A stretch of DNA of 64,000 bases from Prosthecomicrobium pneumaticum. GTDB lineage: Bacteria; Pseudomonadota; Alphaproteobacteria; Rhizobiales; Kaistiaceae. The notes beneath the pieces are model-generated. The model was not told the DNA's origin. It saw only the letters and a program-made list of their open reading frames with translations, and did not search any database. The stretch is from contig NZ_JACHOO010000012.1 of assembly GCF_014199915.1 (NCBI RefSeq), forward strand, positions 35,421-99,420, read 5' to 3'. Position numbers and translations under genes: made by a program. Below, in pieces: positions 34,410 through 45,400 of the stretch (position 1 is its first letter; each line of letters starts with the position of its first letter).

Positions 34410-35549
34410 GTGTCGGTAACCGAGACGGGGGGTCAGCTCAGTCGTTCGAGCACTGGCGGCGTTGCGCGGCTGGTGGCGGGCGGAGTCTGGACCATCGCGA
34501 CGGCCGACCGGCTCGAACCCTCGATCGACGAGGCGGTGAACACGCTGCGCGGCACGGTCGAGATCGATCTCGGCTCGATCGTCCAGATCGACACCGCCGG
34601 TGCCTGGCTGATCACCCGGCTGGAGCGCGAGCTGTCGGCCCGCGGCGTTTCCGTTTCGCTCGTTTCCGCCTCCGAGAACGCCCGCCGCCTGCTCGAGGCG
34701 CTCGCACCCGCCGAGCGCGACGTTCCGCCGCCTCCCGAGACGATCGGCGTCGTGCAGGAGCTGCTCGAGGCGGTCGGCCGCACCATGGTGCGATCCTGGG
34801 AGGACCTGAAGTCCGGCCTCGGCATTCTCGGCGGCGTGGTGCGCGGTCTCTCGATCGGCCTGCGCCATCCGCGCCGGATGCGCTTCACCTCGATCATCTT
34901 CCATATGGAGCAGACCGGGCTCCGCGCGGTGCCGATCATCGCGCTGATGTCCTTCCTGATCGGCGCCATCATCGCGCAGCAGAGCGCCTATCAGCTCGCC
35001 TATTTCGGCGCCGACATCTTCGTCGTCGATCTCGTCGGCATCCTCGTCCTGCGCGAGCTCGGCGTGCTCCTGACCGCGATCATGGTCGCCGGCCGGTCGG
35101 GCAGCGCCTTCACGGCCGAGATCGGCTCGATGAAAATGCGCGAGGAGATCGACGCGCTCTCCGTCATCGGGCTCGATCCGCTCCATGTGCTGATCCTGCC
35201 GCGGCTGATCGCGCTCATCCTCGTCCTGCCGCTCCTCACCTTCATCGCCGATGTCTGCGCGCTCGCCGGCGGCGGAATGATGAGCTGGGCCTATCTCGGC
35301 CTGCCGCCCGACACCTTCATCACGCGGCTGCGCGACGCGGTGGCGCTCAACACGCTGTTCGTCGGCCTGATCAAGGCGCCCTTCATGGCGCTGATCATCG
35401 GCATCGTCGCCGCCGCGGAGGGCCTGCGCGTCGCCGGCAGCGCCGAATCGCTCGGCACGCACACCACCTCCTCGGTGGTGAAGTCGATCTTCATGGTGAT
35501 CGTCGTCGACGGCATCTTCGCCATGTATTTCGCCGCGGTGCGTTACTGA
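34410..35549 (+). CDS. mlaE: STAS-domain MlaE-family lipid ABC transporter permease
   Basis: About 379 residues. Residues 15-100 form a STAS domain (VWTIATADRLEPSIDEAVNT, then IVQIDTAGAWLITRLERELS), the function given by separate MlaB in enterobacteria. The rest is the MlaE permease with about five helices and the signatures MEQTGLRAVPIIALMSFLIG, VLRELGVLLTAIMVAGRSGS and MREEIDALSVIGLDPLHVLI. It moves phospholipids across the inner membrane with MlaF and MlaD. The frame is open back to 34266; I use a GTG at 34410 with GGGGGAG upstream because it gives a family-like N-terminus. The ATG at 34317 is the alternative. Confidence 0.9.
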   Translation: MSVTETGGQLSRSSTGGVARLVAGGVWTIATADRLEPSIDEAVNTLRGTVEIDLGSIVQIDTAGAWLITRLERELSARGVSVSLVSASENARRLLEALAPAERDVPPPPETIGVVQELLEAVGRTMVRSWEDLKSGLGILGGVVRGLSIGLRHPRRMRFTSIIFHMEQTGLRAVPIIALMSFLIGAIIAQQSAYQLAYFGADIFVVDLVGILVLRELGVLLTAIMVAGRSGSAFTAEIGSMKMREEIDALSVIGLDPLHVLILPRLIALILVLPLLTFIADVCALAGGGMMSWAYLGLPPDTFITRLRDAVALNTLFVGLIKAPFMALIIGIVAAAEGLRVAGSAESLGTHTTSSVVKSIFMVIVVDGIFAMYFAAVRY

Positions 35550-36325
35550 TGCGGGGCGCCGGCAAAAATCCCGAGGAGGTCATCCGCGGCCGTGGCATCA
35601 CGGTCGGCTTCGGGGACCGGCTGATCCTCGACAATCTCGACATCGACGTCTATCGCGGCGAGATCCTCGGCGTGGTCGGCGCATCCGGCACCGGCAAGTC
35701 GGTGCTCCTGCGCACCATTCTCGGCCTGCAGCCGATGCGGGCCGGGGAGGTGGAGGTGCTCGGCGTGCCCTATAGCGACGCCGCGCCGGCGGCGCGCTCG
35801 GCGGTCGACCGGCGGCTCGGCGTGCTCTTCCAGCACGGCGCGCTGTTCTCCTCGCTCACCGTGCTGCAGAACGTCCAGGTGCCGATGCGCGAGCATCTGC
35901 GCCTGTCGCCGCGGCTGATGGACGAGCTCGCCCGGCTGAAGATCGAGCTGGTCGGCCTCGCGCCCGATGCCGCCGACAAGATGCCCTCGGAGCTCTCCGG
36001 CGGCATGATCAAGCGCGCCGGCCTCGCGCGGGCGCTCGCGCTCGATCCCGACATCGTCTTCCTCGACGAGCCGACCTCGGGCCTCGATCCGATCGGCGCG
36101 GCCGATTTCGACGCGCTGATCGAGACGCTGCGCGACACTTTGGGCCTCACCGTGTTCATGGTAACCCACGACCTCGACAGCCTTTACACGGCCTGCGACC
36201 GGATCGCCGTCCTCGGCGACCGGCGCGTGTTGATCGAGGGCACGATGGGAGACATGATGGCCTTCAACCATCCCTGGGTGCAGCAATATTTCCGCGGCAC
36301 GCGGGCCAGACGGCTGGGAGCCTGA
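35549..36325 (+). CDS. mlaF: MlaF-family lipid ABC transporter ATPase
   Basis: A 258-residue ABC ATPase. Walker A is GASGTGKSVLL, the signature is PSELSGGMIKRAGLARALAL, and Walker B is PDIVFLDEPTSGLDP, with the H-loop in FMVTHDLDSL. The modified signature LSGGMxKR is typical of MlaF/Ttg2A. The ATG overlaps the mlaE stop by one base (TGATG). The long open frame upstream is a shadow of mlaE. It drives the MCE lipid shuttle between the membranes. Confidence 0.96.
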   Translation: MRGAGKNPEEVIRGRGITVGFGDRLILDNLDIDVYRGEILGVVGASGTGKSVLLRTILGLQPMRAGEVEVLGVPYSDAAPAARSAVDRRLGVLFQHGALFSSLTVLQNVQVPMREHLRLSPRLMDELARLKIELVGLAPDAADKMPSELSGGMIKRAGLARALALDPDIVFLDEPTSGLDPIGAADFDALIETLRDTLGLTVFMVTHDLDSLYTACDRIAVLGDRRVLIEGTMGDMMAFNHPWVQQYFRGTRARRLGA

Positions 36326-36331
36326 GCGTCG

Positions 36332-37477
36332 ATGGAAACCCGCGCCAATTATGCGACCATCGGGCTGTTCACGCTCGCCGTGGTCGCGATGTGCTTCGGC
36401 TTCGTCTACTGGCTCGCCCGCTATGACGAGAGCGGCGCGCGCCGCGAGATCCGCGTCCTCATCCCCGGCTCCGTCACCGGTCTCGCGGTCGGCGGCCAGG
36501 TCCTTTTCAACGGCATCCGGATCGGCGAGGTGTCGCGGCTCCGGGTCAATCCCGACAATCCCGCCGAGGTCGAGGCGATCGCGAGCGTCGTCCCCGACGC
36601 GCCGGTCAAGGAGGATACCCAGGCGACGCTCGGCGCGCAGGGTCTGACCGGCCTCGCCTATATCGAGTTCCGCGGCGGCTCGGCCGACGAGCCGAACCTG
36701 CTCGCCTCGCCCGAGACGCCGACCATCGTCGCCGACGGCTCGGGCCTGCAGGACCTGATCCAGCAGGCGCAGGAGGTGGTGAAGAAGGTCGACGATGCGG
36801 TCGGCCGCGTCGACAGCCTGCTCGACACCGCAGCGCCCACCGTCCAGCAATCGCTCGAGAACGTGCGCACCTTCACCGGCGCGCTCGCCGAGAATGCCGA
36901 CGGCGTCTCGACGCTGATGGACAATATCGGCAATCTCTCGAAGGAGGTCGGTGCGATGTCCGGCCGGCTCTCCGGCGCCGTCGACCGGGCGAACGCCATT
37001 CTCGACGCGGTCGATCCGGCGACCGTGCGCGATGCCGTCGCCGATGCCCGCTCGACGATCGGCAATGCCAACACCTTCATGGCCAATCTGACCGAGAAGA
37101 AGGGCGACATCGACGACATCGTCGCCAATGCCCGCGACATCGCCCAGAAGGTCAATGCCGCGACCACGCGGCTCGACGGACTGCTCGGCAAGGCGGACGA
37201 TTTCCTCGGCTCCGAGGACGGCAAGAATTTCTTCCAGGAGGCCGCCGCGGCGGCCCGTTCGGTCCGCCACACGGCCGAGATCTTCGAGGGCCGCGCGCAG
37301 GAGATCGTCGACAATCTCGCCGGCTTCACCGGCAAGGGGCTCGCCGACCTGCAGACCCTTCTCGCCCAACTCAGCCGCTCGGCGAGTGGCTTCGACCGGG
37401 CGGTCCGCTCGATCGAGAGCAATCCGCAGGGCATCATCTTTGGCAATCCGCAATATCGCGAGTACAATCGCCGTTGA
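36332..37477 (+). CDS. mlaD: MlaD/MCE-family lipid-binding protein
   Basis: A 381-residue protein anchored by one N-terminal helix (YATIGLFTLAVVAMCFGFVY). The MCE domain spans about residues 40-120 (IPGSVTGLAVGGQVLFNGIR, IGEVSRLRVNPDN and QGLTGLAYIEFRGG). A long helical C-terminal region with heptad-like character follows (about 140-370). It forms the hexameric periplasmic lipid channel of the transporter. It starts 7 bases after mlaF. The long C-terminal helix is typical of alphaproteobacterial members and longer than E. coli MlaD (183 residues). Confidence 0.95.
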   Translation: METRANYATIGLFTLAVVAMCFGFVYWLARYDESGARREIRVLIPGSVTGLAVGGQVLFNGIRIGEVSRLRVNPDNPAEVEAIASVVPDAPVKEDTQATLGAQGLTGLAYIEFRGGSADEPNLLASPETPTIVADGSGLQDLIQQAQEVVKKVDDAVGRVDSLLDTAAPTVQQSLENVRTFTGALAENADGVSTLMDNIGNLSKEVGAMSGRLSGAVDRANAILDAVDPATVRDAVADARSTIGNANTFMANLTEKKGDIDDIVANARDIAQKVNAATTRLDGLLGKADDFLGSEDGKNFFQEAAAAARSVRHTAEIFEGRAQEIVDNLAGFTGKGLADLQTLLAQLSRSASGFDRAVRSIESNPQGIIFGNPQYREYNRR

Positions 37478-37512
37478 GGCGATCGGTGTTCGGCGATGCG
37501 TAGGAGGCGTCC

Positions 37513-38124
37513 GTGACCAAGCGAATGTGGGGCCGCATCGGCTTGGCCGGAATGCTCGTGGCCACGGCGGCGCTGTCGGGCTGCGTCTCGTCGCTGTTCG
37601 CCGGCGCGCCGCCGGAGACCTATGATCTCGCTGCCCCGGCGGTGACGCCGCAGCTGAAGCGGTCGAGCTCGGCGCAGCTCCTGGTGCCCGATCCGGCGGC
37701 ACTGAAGATCCTCGACAGCCAGCGGATCGTCGTTTCGGACGGGCAGAAGGTCTCGTATTACCCCTCCGCGCAGTGGCCCGACACGCTGCCGCGCGTCGTC
37801 CAGGCCCGCACCATCGAGGCCTTCGAGAAGACCGGCCGCACCAAGGCGATCGGCCGTCCGGGAGACGGTCTGTCGATCGACTATCAGATCCTGCTCGAGA
37901 TCCGGAAGTTCGAGTTCGCCGTCACGCCGCAGGGTCGCGCCGCGCAGATCGAGTTGTCGGTCCGTGTCATGAACGACCGCACCGGCAAGATCGTCGGCCA
38001 GAAGACCTTCGACGCCACCGTTCCGGTGGCGCAGGACAGCGCCCCCGCCGCCGTCGCCGGCCTCAACGCGGCGCTCGAAGAGGTGCTCGTCGAACTCGTC
38101 GGCTGGGTCAGCGCCCGCGTCTGA
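37513..38124 (+). CDS. ABC-type transport auxiliary lipoprotein (PqiC/DUF330-like)
   Basis: A 203-residue lipoprotein with a lipobox at LVATAALSGC (Cys near residue 24) after a basic start MTKRMWGRIG. The mature part has PETYDLAAPAVTP, DSQRIVVSDGQKVSYYPSAQ, WPDTLPRVVQARTIEAFE and DYQILLEIRKFEF, the pattern of the MlaD/PqiB-associated lipoprotein family. It should sit at the outer membrane and help pass lipids from the MCE protein. The GTG start follows AGGAGG. It ends the mlaE-F-D operon; no MlaC or MlaA gene is in the window. Confidence 0.9.
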   Translation: MTKRMWGRIGLAGMLVATAALSGCVSSLFAGAPPETYDLAAPAVTPQLKRSSSAQLLVPDPAALKILDSQRIVVSDGQKVSYYPSAQWPDTLPRVVQARTIEAFEKTGRTKAIGRPGDGLSIDYQILLEIRKFEFAVTPQGRAAQIELSVRVMNDRTGKIVGQKTFDATVPVAQDSAPAAVAGLNAALEEVLVELVGWVSARV

Positions 38125-38255
38125 CGGGCGGCCGGACGTGCCGCCGCGGCTCCGCGGCGGGCTTCGCCCTTCGCCGCGACCCGGCCCTTCCCGGCGCCCT
38201 CGCGCATCCCCGATCGAGCTTCCGCCGGGCGGGCACGACAGCCTCGCGCAAGCTC

Positions 38256-38286
38256 TTGACAGCACGCTCCCCCTTCTTGCCACGAT
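38256..38286 (+). promoter_or_regulatory. Candidate promoter of the carbonic anhydrase gene
   Basis: A perfect -35 TTGACA (38256-38261) is followed after 19 bases by CACGAT. The -10 is weak and the spacer long, so this is tentative, but it lies in the right place, about 45 bases before the ATG. Confidence 0.35.
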
Positions 38287-38328
38287 GGCGTGTGCGTCGA
38301 TCCCGACGCGACGAAGGGGGGAATGACC

Positions 38329-39081
38329 ATGGAAAGACGGAGCTTCCTGAGAGGCTTGGCGCTCATCGCCGCCTGCCCGCTCTGCACCGGCATCGGCCAT
38401 GCGGCCGAAGGCGCGCACTGGTCCTATGAGGGCGAGGCGGGTCCCGACAAATGGGGCGCGCTCGAAGCCGAATACGGCGCCTGCTCGGCCGGCTCGCAGC
38501 AATCGCCGATCGACATCACCGGCGTCGTCAAAGCGGAGCTTCCCGATCTCGGCATCGCCTGGAAGCCGGGCGGCGAGATGGTGAACAACGGCCACACGAT
38601 CCAGGTGAACGCCGCCCCCGGGGGAGCGCTCACCCGCGGCGACCGCCGCTACGATCTCGTCCAGTACCATTTCCATGCGCCGAGCGAGCATCTCCTCGAC
38701 GGCCATCACTTCCCGATGGAAGTGCATTTCGTCCACAAGAACGCCGCGACGGGCGGCCTCGGCGTGCTCGGCGTGTTCCTGAAGGCCGGCGCTTCGAATG
38801 CCGACTTCGCCGCGCTCGCCGCCGCCTTCCCGGCGAAGGCCAAGCAGACCGCGCCCGTCGCCGCGGTCGATCCGACCGGGCTCCTGCCGGCCTCGCGCGG
38901 CTACTGGGCCTATGAGGGCTCGCTCACCACGCCGCCCTGCAGCGAGATCGTCGACTGGATGGTGGCGCAGGAGCCGATCGAGGTCGCGCAGGCCGACATC
39001 GACAAGTTCACGGCGATCTATTCGATGAACGCCCGGCCCGCGCTCGCGATCAACCGGCGTTTCGTGCTCGGCTCGAAATAG
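38329..39081 (+). CDS. Alpha-type carbonic anhydrase, Tat-exported
   Basis: A 250-residue protein. The twin-arginine signal MERRSFLRGLALIAACPLC ends near GHAAEG. The mature enzyme begins HWSYEGEAGPDKWGAL and contains SQQSPIDI. The zinc histidines lie in QYHFHAPSEH and MEVHFVHKN, and the C-terminal fold signature is YWAYEGSLTTPPCSEIVDWM. It hydrates CO2 in the periplasm. The ATG at 38329 is 6 bases from AGGGGGGA; the ATG at 38323 abuts that site and is less likely. Export by Tat fits a folded zinc enzyme. Confidence 0.95.
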   Translation: MERRSFLRGLALIAACPLCTGIGHAAEGAHWSYEGEAGPDKWGALEAEYGACSAGSQQSPIDITGVVKAELPDLGIAWKPGGEMVNNGHTIQVNAAPGGALTRGDRRYDLVQYHFHAPSEHLLDGHHFPMEVHFVHKNAATGGLGVLGVFLKAGASNADFAALAAAFPAKAKQTAPVAAVDPTGLLPASRGYWAYEGSLTTPPCSEIVDWMVAQEPIEVAQADIDKFTAIYSMNARPALAINRRFVLGSK

Positions 39082-39130
39082 CCCGCGGAGGCCGGGTGGG
39101 GGGAGGGCAGACCGCCCCACAAACGAAAAG

Positions 39131-39164
39131 GGGGCGCGGCGCGTGAACGCCGCGCCCCTTTTTT
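39131..39164 (+). terminator. Intrinsic terminator of the carbonic anhydrase gene
   Basis: GGGGCGCGGCG and CGCCGCGCCCC pair over 11 bp around a 6-base loop and are followed by TTTTTT, about 50 bases after the stop codon. A preceding A-run could also let it work on the other strand. Confidence 0.85.
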
Positions 39165-39347
39165 ATTGCCGCGCGACCGAAACGAGCCGGAACGGCGGCC
39201 CCGGTGCGGCGCACGCCATCGCGCGCCGGCCGGCCGCGAGCGCGATCGCTTCCCTCGAGCGTGTCGGCGGCCGCGATGACCGCGCTGGCGTGCTCCGGCG
39301 CGGCCTCGAAGGCGCGTGTCGAGGGGAGGGTGGACCCTGCCGGAAAC

Positions 39348-39379
39348 AAAAAAGGGCGCGGCGTTCACACGCCGCGCCC
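39348..39379 (-). terminator. Intrinsic terminator of the giant Growth-Pole-Ring-like gene
   Basis: On the minus strand GGGCGCGGCG and CGCCGCGCCC form a 10-bp stem around a 6-base loop, followed by TTTTTT, 24 bases after the stop. The stem is the same as in the terminator at 39131, in the opposite orientation. The roughly 180 bases between them show no gene. Confidence 0.85.
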
Positions 39380-39402
39380 TTCGTCGTTACCGGCGGGCCG
39401 CC

Positions 39403-42400
39403 TCAGTCGAAGCGGCCGCTCGCATGGGCGAGCATCGTGTAGACCCGGCCGGTGTCGGAGATCAGATAGGCGTTCGCCGTGCTCGGATCGGCATTGGTGC
39501 GGCCGATCTCCTTGAGGAGCCGTTCGAAATCCGCGACGTAGCGATCGACGGCGGTGCGGAACTCCGGCTCGCGCTGATACTTCTTGCGCACCTCGTCGAA
39601 GGTCTGCTGCCCCTGGAGCGTGTAGAGCCGGCGGGTGAAGGCCTGCCGGTCGCCGCGCCGCCAGCGATCCCAGATCTCGACCGCCGCTGCGGCGTCGATC
39701 GCGCGGGCGATCTCCGTCGAGAGCGAACCGAGCTCGTTGCCGGATCCGGCGGGGCGGGCGGCCGGCGCGCCGGAGCCCTTCTCCTCGTCGCGCGAGGCGC
39801 GGCGGAGCAGATCGGACACCCAGCCGGGCTCGCCCTGCGCCGGCGCGGCGACCGCCGCGGCCTTCGCAGCGGCAGGCGCCGGAGCGGCGGCGGGCTTGGC
39901 GCTCGCCGCCGGGGCGGGCGCCGGGGCCGGCGCCGATTTCGCCGGCGCGGACTGGACGGGCGCCGCAGCGGCGGGCGCCGGAGCCTTCGGAGCCGGGGCC
40001 GGCGCGGCCGTCGTCGCAGCGGGCGTCGAAGCCGTCGCCTTCGCCTTCGCCTTGTCGTTCCCCGTCGGACGGGCCGGCACGGGCGCCGGGGCCGCAGCGG
40101 CCGGCGCCGGCGTCGGCGCCGGAGCGGGGGCCGGACGTGCCGCGGCCGAGGGCTGCGGCCGCGGTGCGCTCGCTTCCGGCGCGCGCGGCGTCTCCGGGCT
40201 CGACACGTCGAGCGCGCGACCGTGCTTGTTGATGATCTCCGACAGTTCGGAGAGCGCCTTCAGCTGGTCGGTGACGACGCGCCGCATCGCCTCGGTGGTC
40301 TCGCGCGTCTCGCTCGGCAGTTCGAGCACGCCGCGCTTGATCTCGGCGCGCATCGCGTCGAGATCGCGCTGCATCTCGCCGGCGGCGGTGCGCATCTGCG
40401 CCGTCGCCTCGGCGAAACGGCCGGTCGCGCCGCTGATCGCGGCGGTCATCTCCTCGACCAGCGTCTTGTTGGCGTTCCTCACCGTCTCCGCCGCCTTGCC
40501 GCTCTCGGTGGTGGCGGCCGCGTGCAGGCCCTCGATGTGGGAGATCACGCCCTTCGCCGCCGCGGCGCTCGACTGGGCGAGCGTGCGGGCGATCTCGGCG
40601 GCGCGCTCCTCGGCCGACTTGAGCGTGCCGGCGATCAGGTCGGTGAACGACTTCATCGTGCGCTCGAACGCGCCCGAGCGCTCGGCGAGCGAAGCGGCGA
40701 GCTGCTCGAGCGCCGCGCGGCGCTCGTCCACCGTCGTCTCGACCGTCGCATTGGTGCGGCCGAGCGCCTGGATGGCGCTGTCGAGGGCACGCCCCTGCGC
40801 CTCGATCCGCTCGGCGATCGCGCCGGCATTGGCCGTCACATCGCCCGACACCGCGCGGAGCGCCCCGACCTGCTCGGCGAGCAGGGCCGCCGCCGACTGG
40901 GTGCCGCCGACCGCTCCCTCGATCGTCTGCGCGAACTCGCCGGAGCGGGCCGCGAGGTTCTGCTCGATCTCGGCGAGGTTCTGCGACGTCCTGCCGAGCA
41001 GGTCGTGCAGCATGTCGTTCGACTGGGCGAGCCGCTCGACGATCCCCGAAACATCGGTGCGCAGCCGCTCATTGGTGACCGCGAAGCTGCGCGAGACCGC
41101 TTCGCCGCTCTCGATCAGCGCGCGCGCCGCCTCGTCGGTGCGGGAGACCACCATCGAGACGATGTCGCCCCCCTTGTTCGACAGCAGTTCGACGACGCCG
41201 TCGCCGGCCGAGACGATCCGGGCCGCCAGCTCGCTGCCGCGGGCGTCGAGCGTGGTGACGAGCCGGTTCCCCTCGCCGTCGATGAGGCTCGACAGTTCGG
41301 CCGAACGCTCGCCGAGCACGGTGTTGAGCGCCAGCGTCCGCGCCTCGAGCGCCTCGGCGGCGGTGAGGGCACGGCTGCCGAGCGTCTCGTCGACTTCGGC
41401 CGCCAGGCGCCGCAGCGCCTCGCCGACCTCGTCGACGGACGCGGAGAGGCGGGCGGTCGTCTCTTCCGCCGCCCCGGCGAGCACGTTGCGCGCCTCGCCG
41501 GCGGAAGAGACGATCCGCGTGGCGGTGTTCTCGCTGACGTCGGAGAGGGCGTGCCGCACCTCGGAGATCGAGGCGAGAATCTGCGCCGAGGTGGAATCGA
41601 CCGCGTCGGCGAGCACGGTGCGCGCCTCGCCGGCCGAGACCGCGAGCCGGATCGCCGTCGTTTCGGCGAGGTCGGACAGCACCGCCTGCGCATCGCCGGC
41701 CGAAGCCGTCAGCTTCAGCGCTGTCGCATCGGCGACCTGCTCGAGCAGCGTGCGGGCGTCGCCGGCCGAAGCCGCGAGCTTCGCGGCGGTCGCGTCGGCG
41801 ACGTCCTCGAGCAGGGTGCGCGCATCGCCCGCCGACCCGGCGAGTCGCTGCGCGGTCGCCTCGGCGACTTCGGCGAGCAGGGCGCGCGCCTCGTCGGCCG
41901 AGATCGACAGCCGCTGCGCGGTCGAGTCCGCCACCTGGTCGAGCACGGCCCGCGCCTCGTCGGCCGAGGTGACGAGCTTGCCGGCCGTCGCCTCGATGAC
42001 CGCGGCGAGCACGGCCTGCGCCTCGGAGGCCGAGCTGACCAGGCGGCCGGCGGTGACCTCGGCGACCGAGGACAGCAGCTCGCGCGTCTCGTTCGCCGTG
42101 CCGAGCAGGCGGGACGAGGCGGTATCGGCGACGCGGGCGATGACCTCTTCGGTCTCGCCGGCCGACTGGCGCAGCGTCGCGGCGAGCCCGGCGGCGGATT
42201 CGCGCAGCGTCTCCGCCGTCGTGCCGGTGATGTGGTTGAGCACCGCGGTCGCCTCGTCGGCGGAGCGGCGCATCGTGTCGCTCGTCGCGTCGGAGGCGGC
42301 GACCATCTTGTCGGTCGCTTCCGAGACCGAGCCGACGATCTTCTCCGCGGCGCGGACCGATTCGCGGCCGAGCGTCGCGGTGATGTCGCCGAGCCGGGCG

Positions 42401-45400
42401 GAGAGGATCTGGTCCATCTGCTGCGCCCGCGCGTCGAAGCTCTGCGCCGCCTCGATCGCCCGTTCGCCGAGCGTCTCGTTGATGGTGACGATCCGCTCCG
42501 ACAGCATGTCGGAGAGCCGCTGCGTGCGGTCGCCGAGCCGGGTGGTGACGTCGGCGAGCCGGCCGTCGACGATTCCCGTGATCTCGGTCTGGCCGGTCGC
42601 GAAGGCCTCGGCGATCTGCCGCGTCCGCTCGATCAGGCTCTGGTTGATCTGGCGGGAGCGGGCGTCGAGCGCCTCGTCGATGCGCAGCGTGTTGGTCTCG
42701 AGCGTCTCCGAGACCTGACCGATCTTCGCCTCGATCGTGTCGCCGAAGGCCTGCAGCCGGTCGGCGAGCGTCGCGTCCATGACCTCGGCCCGTTCCGCGA
42801 AGCGGTCGACCAGTTCGGGGCCGCGCACCTCGATGACGTCGCGCAGCGCCGCATAGCGCTCGTCGAGGCCCTGGACGACCTCCTCGCTGCGCGATCCGAT
42901 CAGTTCGCCGAGCTGCGAATAGGTCTGCAGCAGCCGGTCGTTGACGAAGGCGCCGCGGTTCTCGATCGCGTCGGCGAGGTCGGTGCCGGAGGCGACGATG
43001 CGGTCGTAGATCGCCGTCGCCCGGTTCTCGATGCCGTCGGCGACATCCGTGCCGCCGCGCAGGATCCGCTGGTGCAGCGCATCGGCCCGGTTCTCGATCG
43101 TCTCGGCGAGCCGGGTGCCCGATTCGACGATGCGGCGGTGGACGGTCTCGGCGCGGCTCTCGATCGTGTCGGCGAGTTCGCTGCCCGAGCCGAGGATGCG
43201 CTGGTTGAGCGCATCCGCCCGGTTCTCGATCGCCTCGCTGAGATCGGTGCCGGAAGCGAGAATGCGCTGGTGGACGAGGTCGGCGCGGCTCTCGATCGTG
43301 TCGGCGAGTTCGCCGCCCGAGGCCAGAATGCGCTGGTTGAGCGCCTCGGCGCGGCTCTCGATCGCCTCGGCGAGTTCGGTGCCCGAGCCGATGATGCGCT
43401 GGTTGAGCGCCTCGGCCCGCCCCTCGATCGTGTCGACGATCTCGGTGCCCGAGCCGAGAATGCGCTGGTTGAGGGCCTCGGCGCGGCTCTCGATCGTGTC
43501 GACGATCTCGTTACCGGAGCCGACGATGCGCTGGTGCAGCGCCTCCGCCCGGCTCTCGATCGCGTCGGCGAGTTCGGTGCCGGAGCCGATGATGCGCTGG
43601 TGCAGCGCCTCGGCGCGGTTCTCGATCGTCTCGACGATCTCGCTGCCGGAGCCGAGAATGCGCTGGTTGAGCGCCTCCGCCCGGCTCTCGATCGCGTCGG
43701 CGAGTTCGGTGCCGGAGCCGATGATGCGCTGGTGCACCGCCTCGGCGCGGCTCTCGATCGCCTCGGCGAGTTCGCCGCCCGAAGTCAGGATCCGCTCGTG
43801 CAGGGCACCGGCGCGGCTCTCGAAGGCCTCGGTCAGTGCGCTGCCCGAGGTGAGGATACGGTCGTGCAGCGCCTCGGTGCGGCTGGCGATCGCCTCGGCG
43901 AGCTCGTTGCCGGAGGTGAGCAGGCGCTGATGCGCCGCGTCCGCCCGGTTCTCGATCGCGTCGGCGAGGTCCGTGCCCGAGGCGACGATCCGGTCGTAGA
44001 GCGTCGTGGCGCGGCTCTCGATCGCCTCGGCGAGCTCCCCGCCGGAGGTGACGATGCGGCTGTGCACTTCGCTGCCGCCCCGCTCGATCGTCTCGGCGAG
44101 CGCCCGGGTCGAGCCGGCGAGCAGTTCCTGCAGGCTGCCGGTGCGGCCTTCGATCTCGTTGGTGATGCGGTCCGCCGCCTCGACGATCCGCTCGTGCGCC
44201 AGCGTGGCGCGCGAGGCGATCGTGTCGGCGAGCTCATTGCCCGAAGCGACGATCGTGTCGTTGATCTTCAGGCCGCGCACGGCGATCGCCTTCGCGACCT
44301 CGCCGCCGACGGTGGCGAGCCGCTCGGTCAGCTCCGAGGCGCGGGCGTCGAAGGTCTCGTTGACCGCCATGGTGGCGTTGTCGACCGCCTCGCGCAGCGC
44401 GCCGGTGCGGCTCGCGATCAGCTCGGCGATCTCCGAGCCGGTCTCGCTCAGCTTCGCCGTCAGCGCTTCGCCGTCGCCCGAGATCGCCTCGTAGATGCGG
44501 TCGCCGGTCGCCGACAGCCGGTCGGCGAGCGCGCCGCCGCGCGAGGTGATCGTGTCGGCGATGCGCAGGCCCGTCTCGTCGAGCTTCTCGTTGATCTCCT
44601 GGCCGCGCAGCGCGAGGTCGACGATCAGGCTGTCGGAGTTCGACTTCAGCGCCGCGTTCACCTCGCGGGCGTGCAGCGAGATGGTCTCCGCGACCTGGTT
44701 GCCGGTGATCGAGATCGAGCGGGTGATGTCCTCGGTGCGGCGGTCGAGGCCGAGCGTCAGCTCCTCGGTGACGCGGGCGAGGGTGTCGTTCACCTCCTGG
44801 CCGCGCAGCGCGACGGTCTCGGCCATGGTCCGGCCGGTGGTGGCGAGCGTCTCGTTGATCTCGCCGGAGCGGCTGAGCAGCACCTCGGTGATGTCGTAGC
44901 CGGTCTGCGACAGCGAGGTGGTGACGTCCGACACCGTCGAGGACAGGCGGGTGATCAGGTCCTCGCCGCGGATCGACAGCTTGTTGATCATCGATTCGCC
45001 GGCCGTGCCGAGCGCGATGGTGATCTGCTCGCCGCGGTCGGCGAGCGCCGAGGTGATCCGGTTGCCCGAATTGATCACGTTCTCCGCGATCTGCTCGCTC
45101 GCGTCGTTGAGGTCCTTCGAGAGCGATTCCTGCGCCGAGATGATCGAGGAGCGGACGCGGTCGGAATTGATCACGATCGCCTCGCGCTGGTTGGCGAGAT
45201 CGTCGATCAGGCCGCGCATGCGCGTCTCGTTGTCGGCATAGGAGCGCTCGAGCGCGGCGACCTCGTTGTGGACGAGGAGCTCGAGCTCGCTCGCGCGGGC
45301 GAGCGCCCGCTCGATGCCGTCGCCCATCGCCGCGACCTCGCGGCGGATCGCCTGGCTGACGCTGATCACCGATTCGGCGGCGGCGTTCTCGGGCTCGGAG

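Noticed and set aside
39050..39349. A 99-residue minus-strand frame between the two terminators
   Set aside because: It starts at a terminator and runs through the other one and into the carbonic anhydrase gene; no ribosome-binding site.
42925..44046. Evenly spaced 66-bp DNA repeats that could be read as a CRISPR or satellite
   Set aside because: They are in frame in a single gene and encode a regular 22-residue helical unit.
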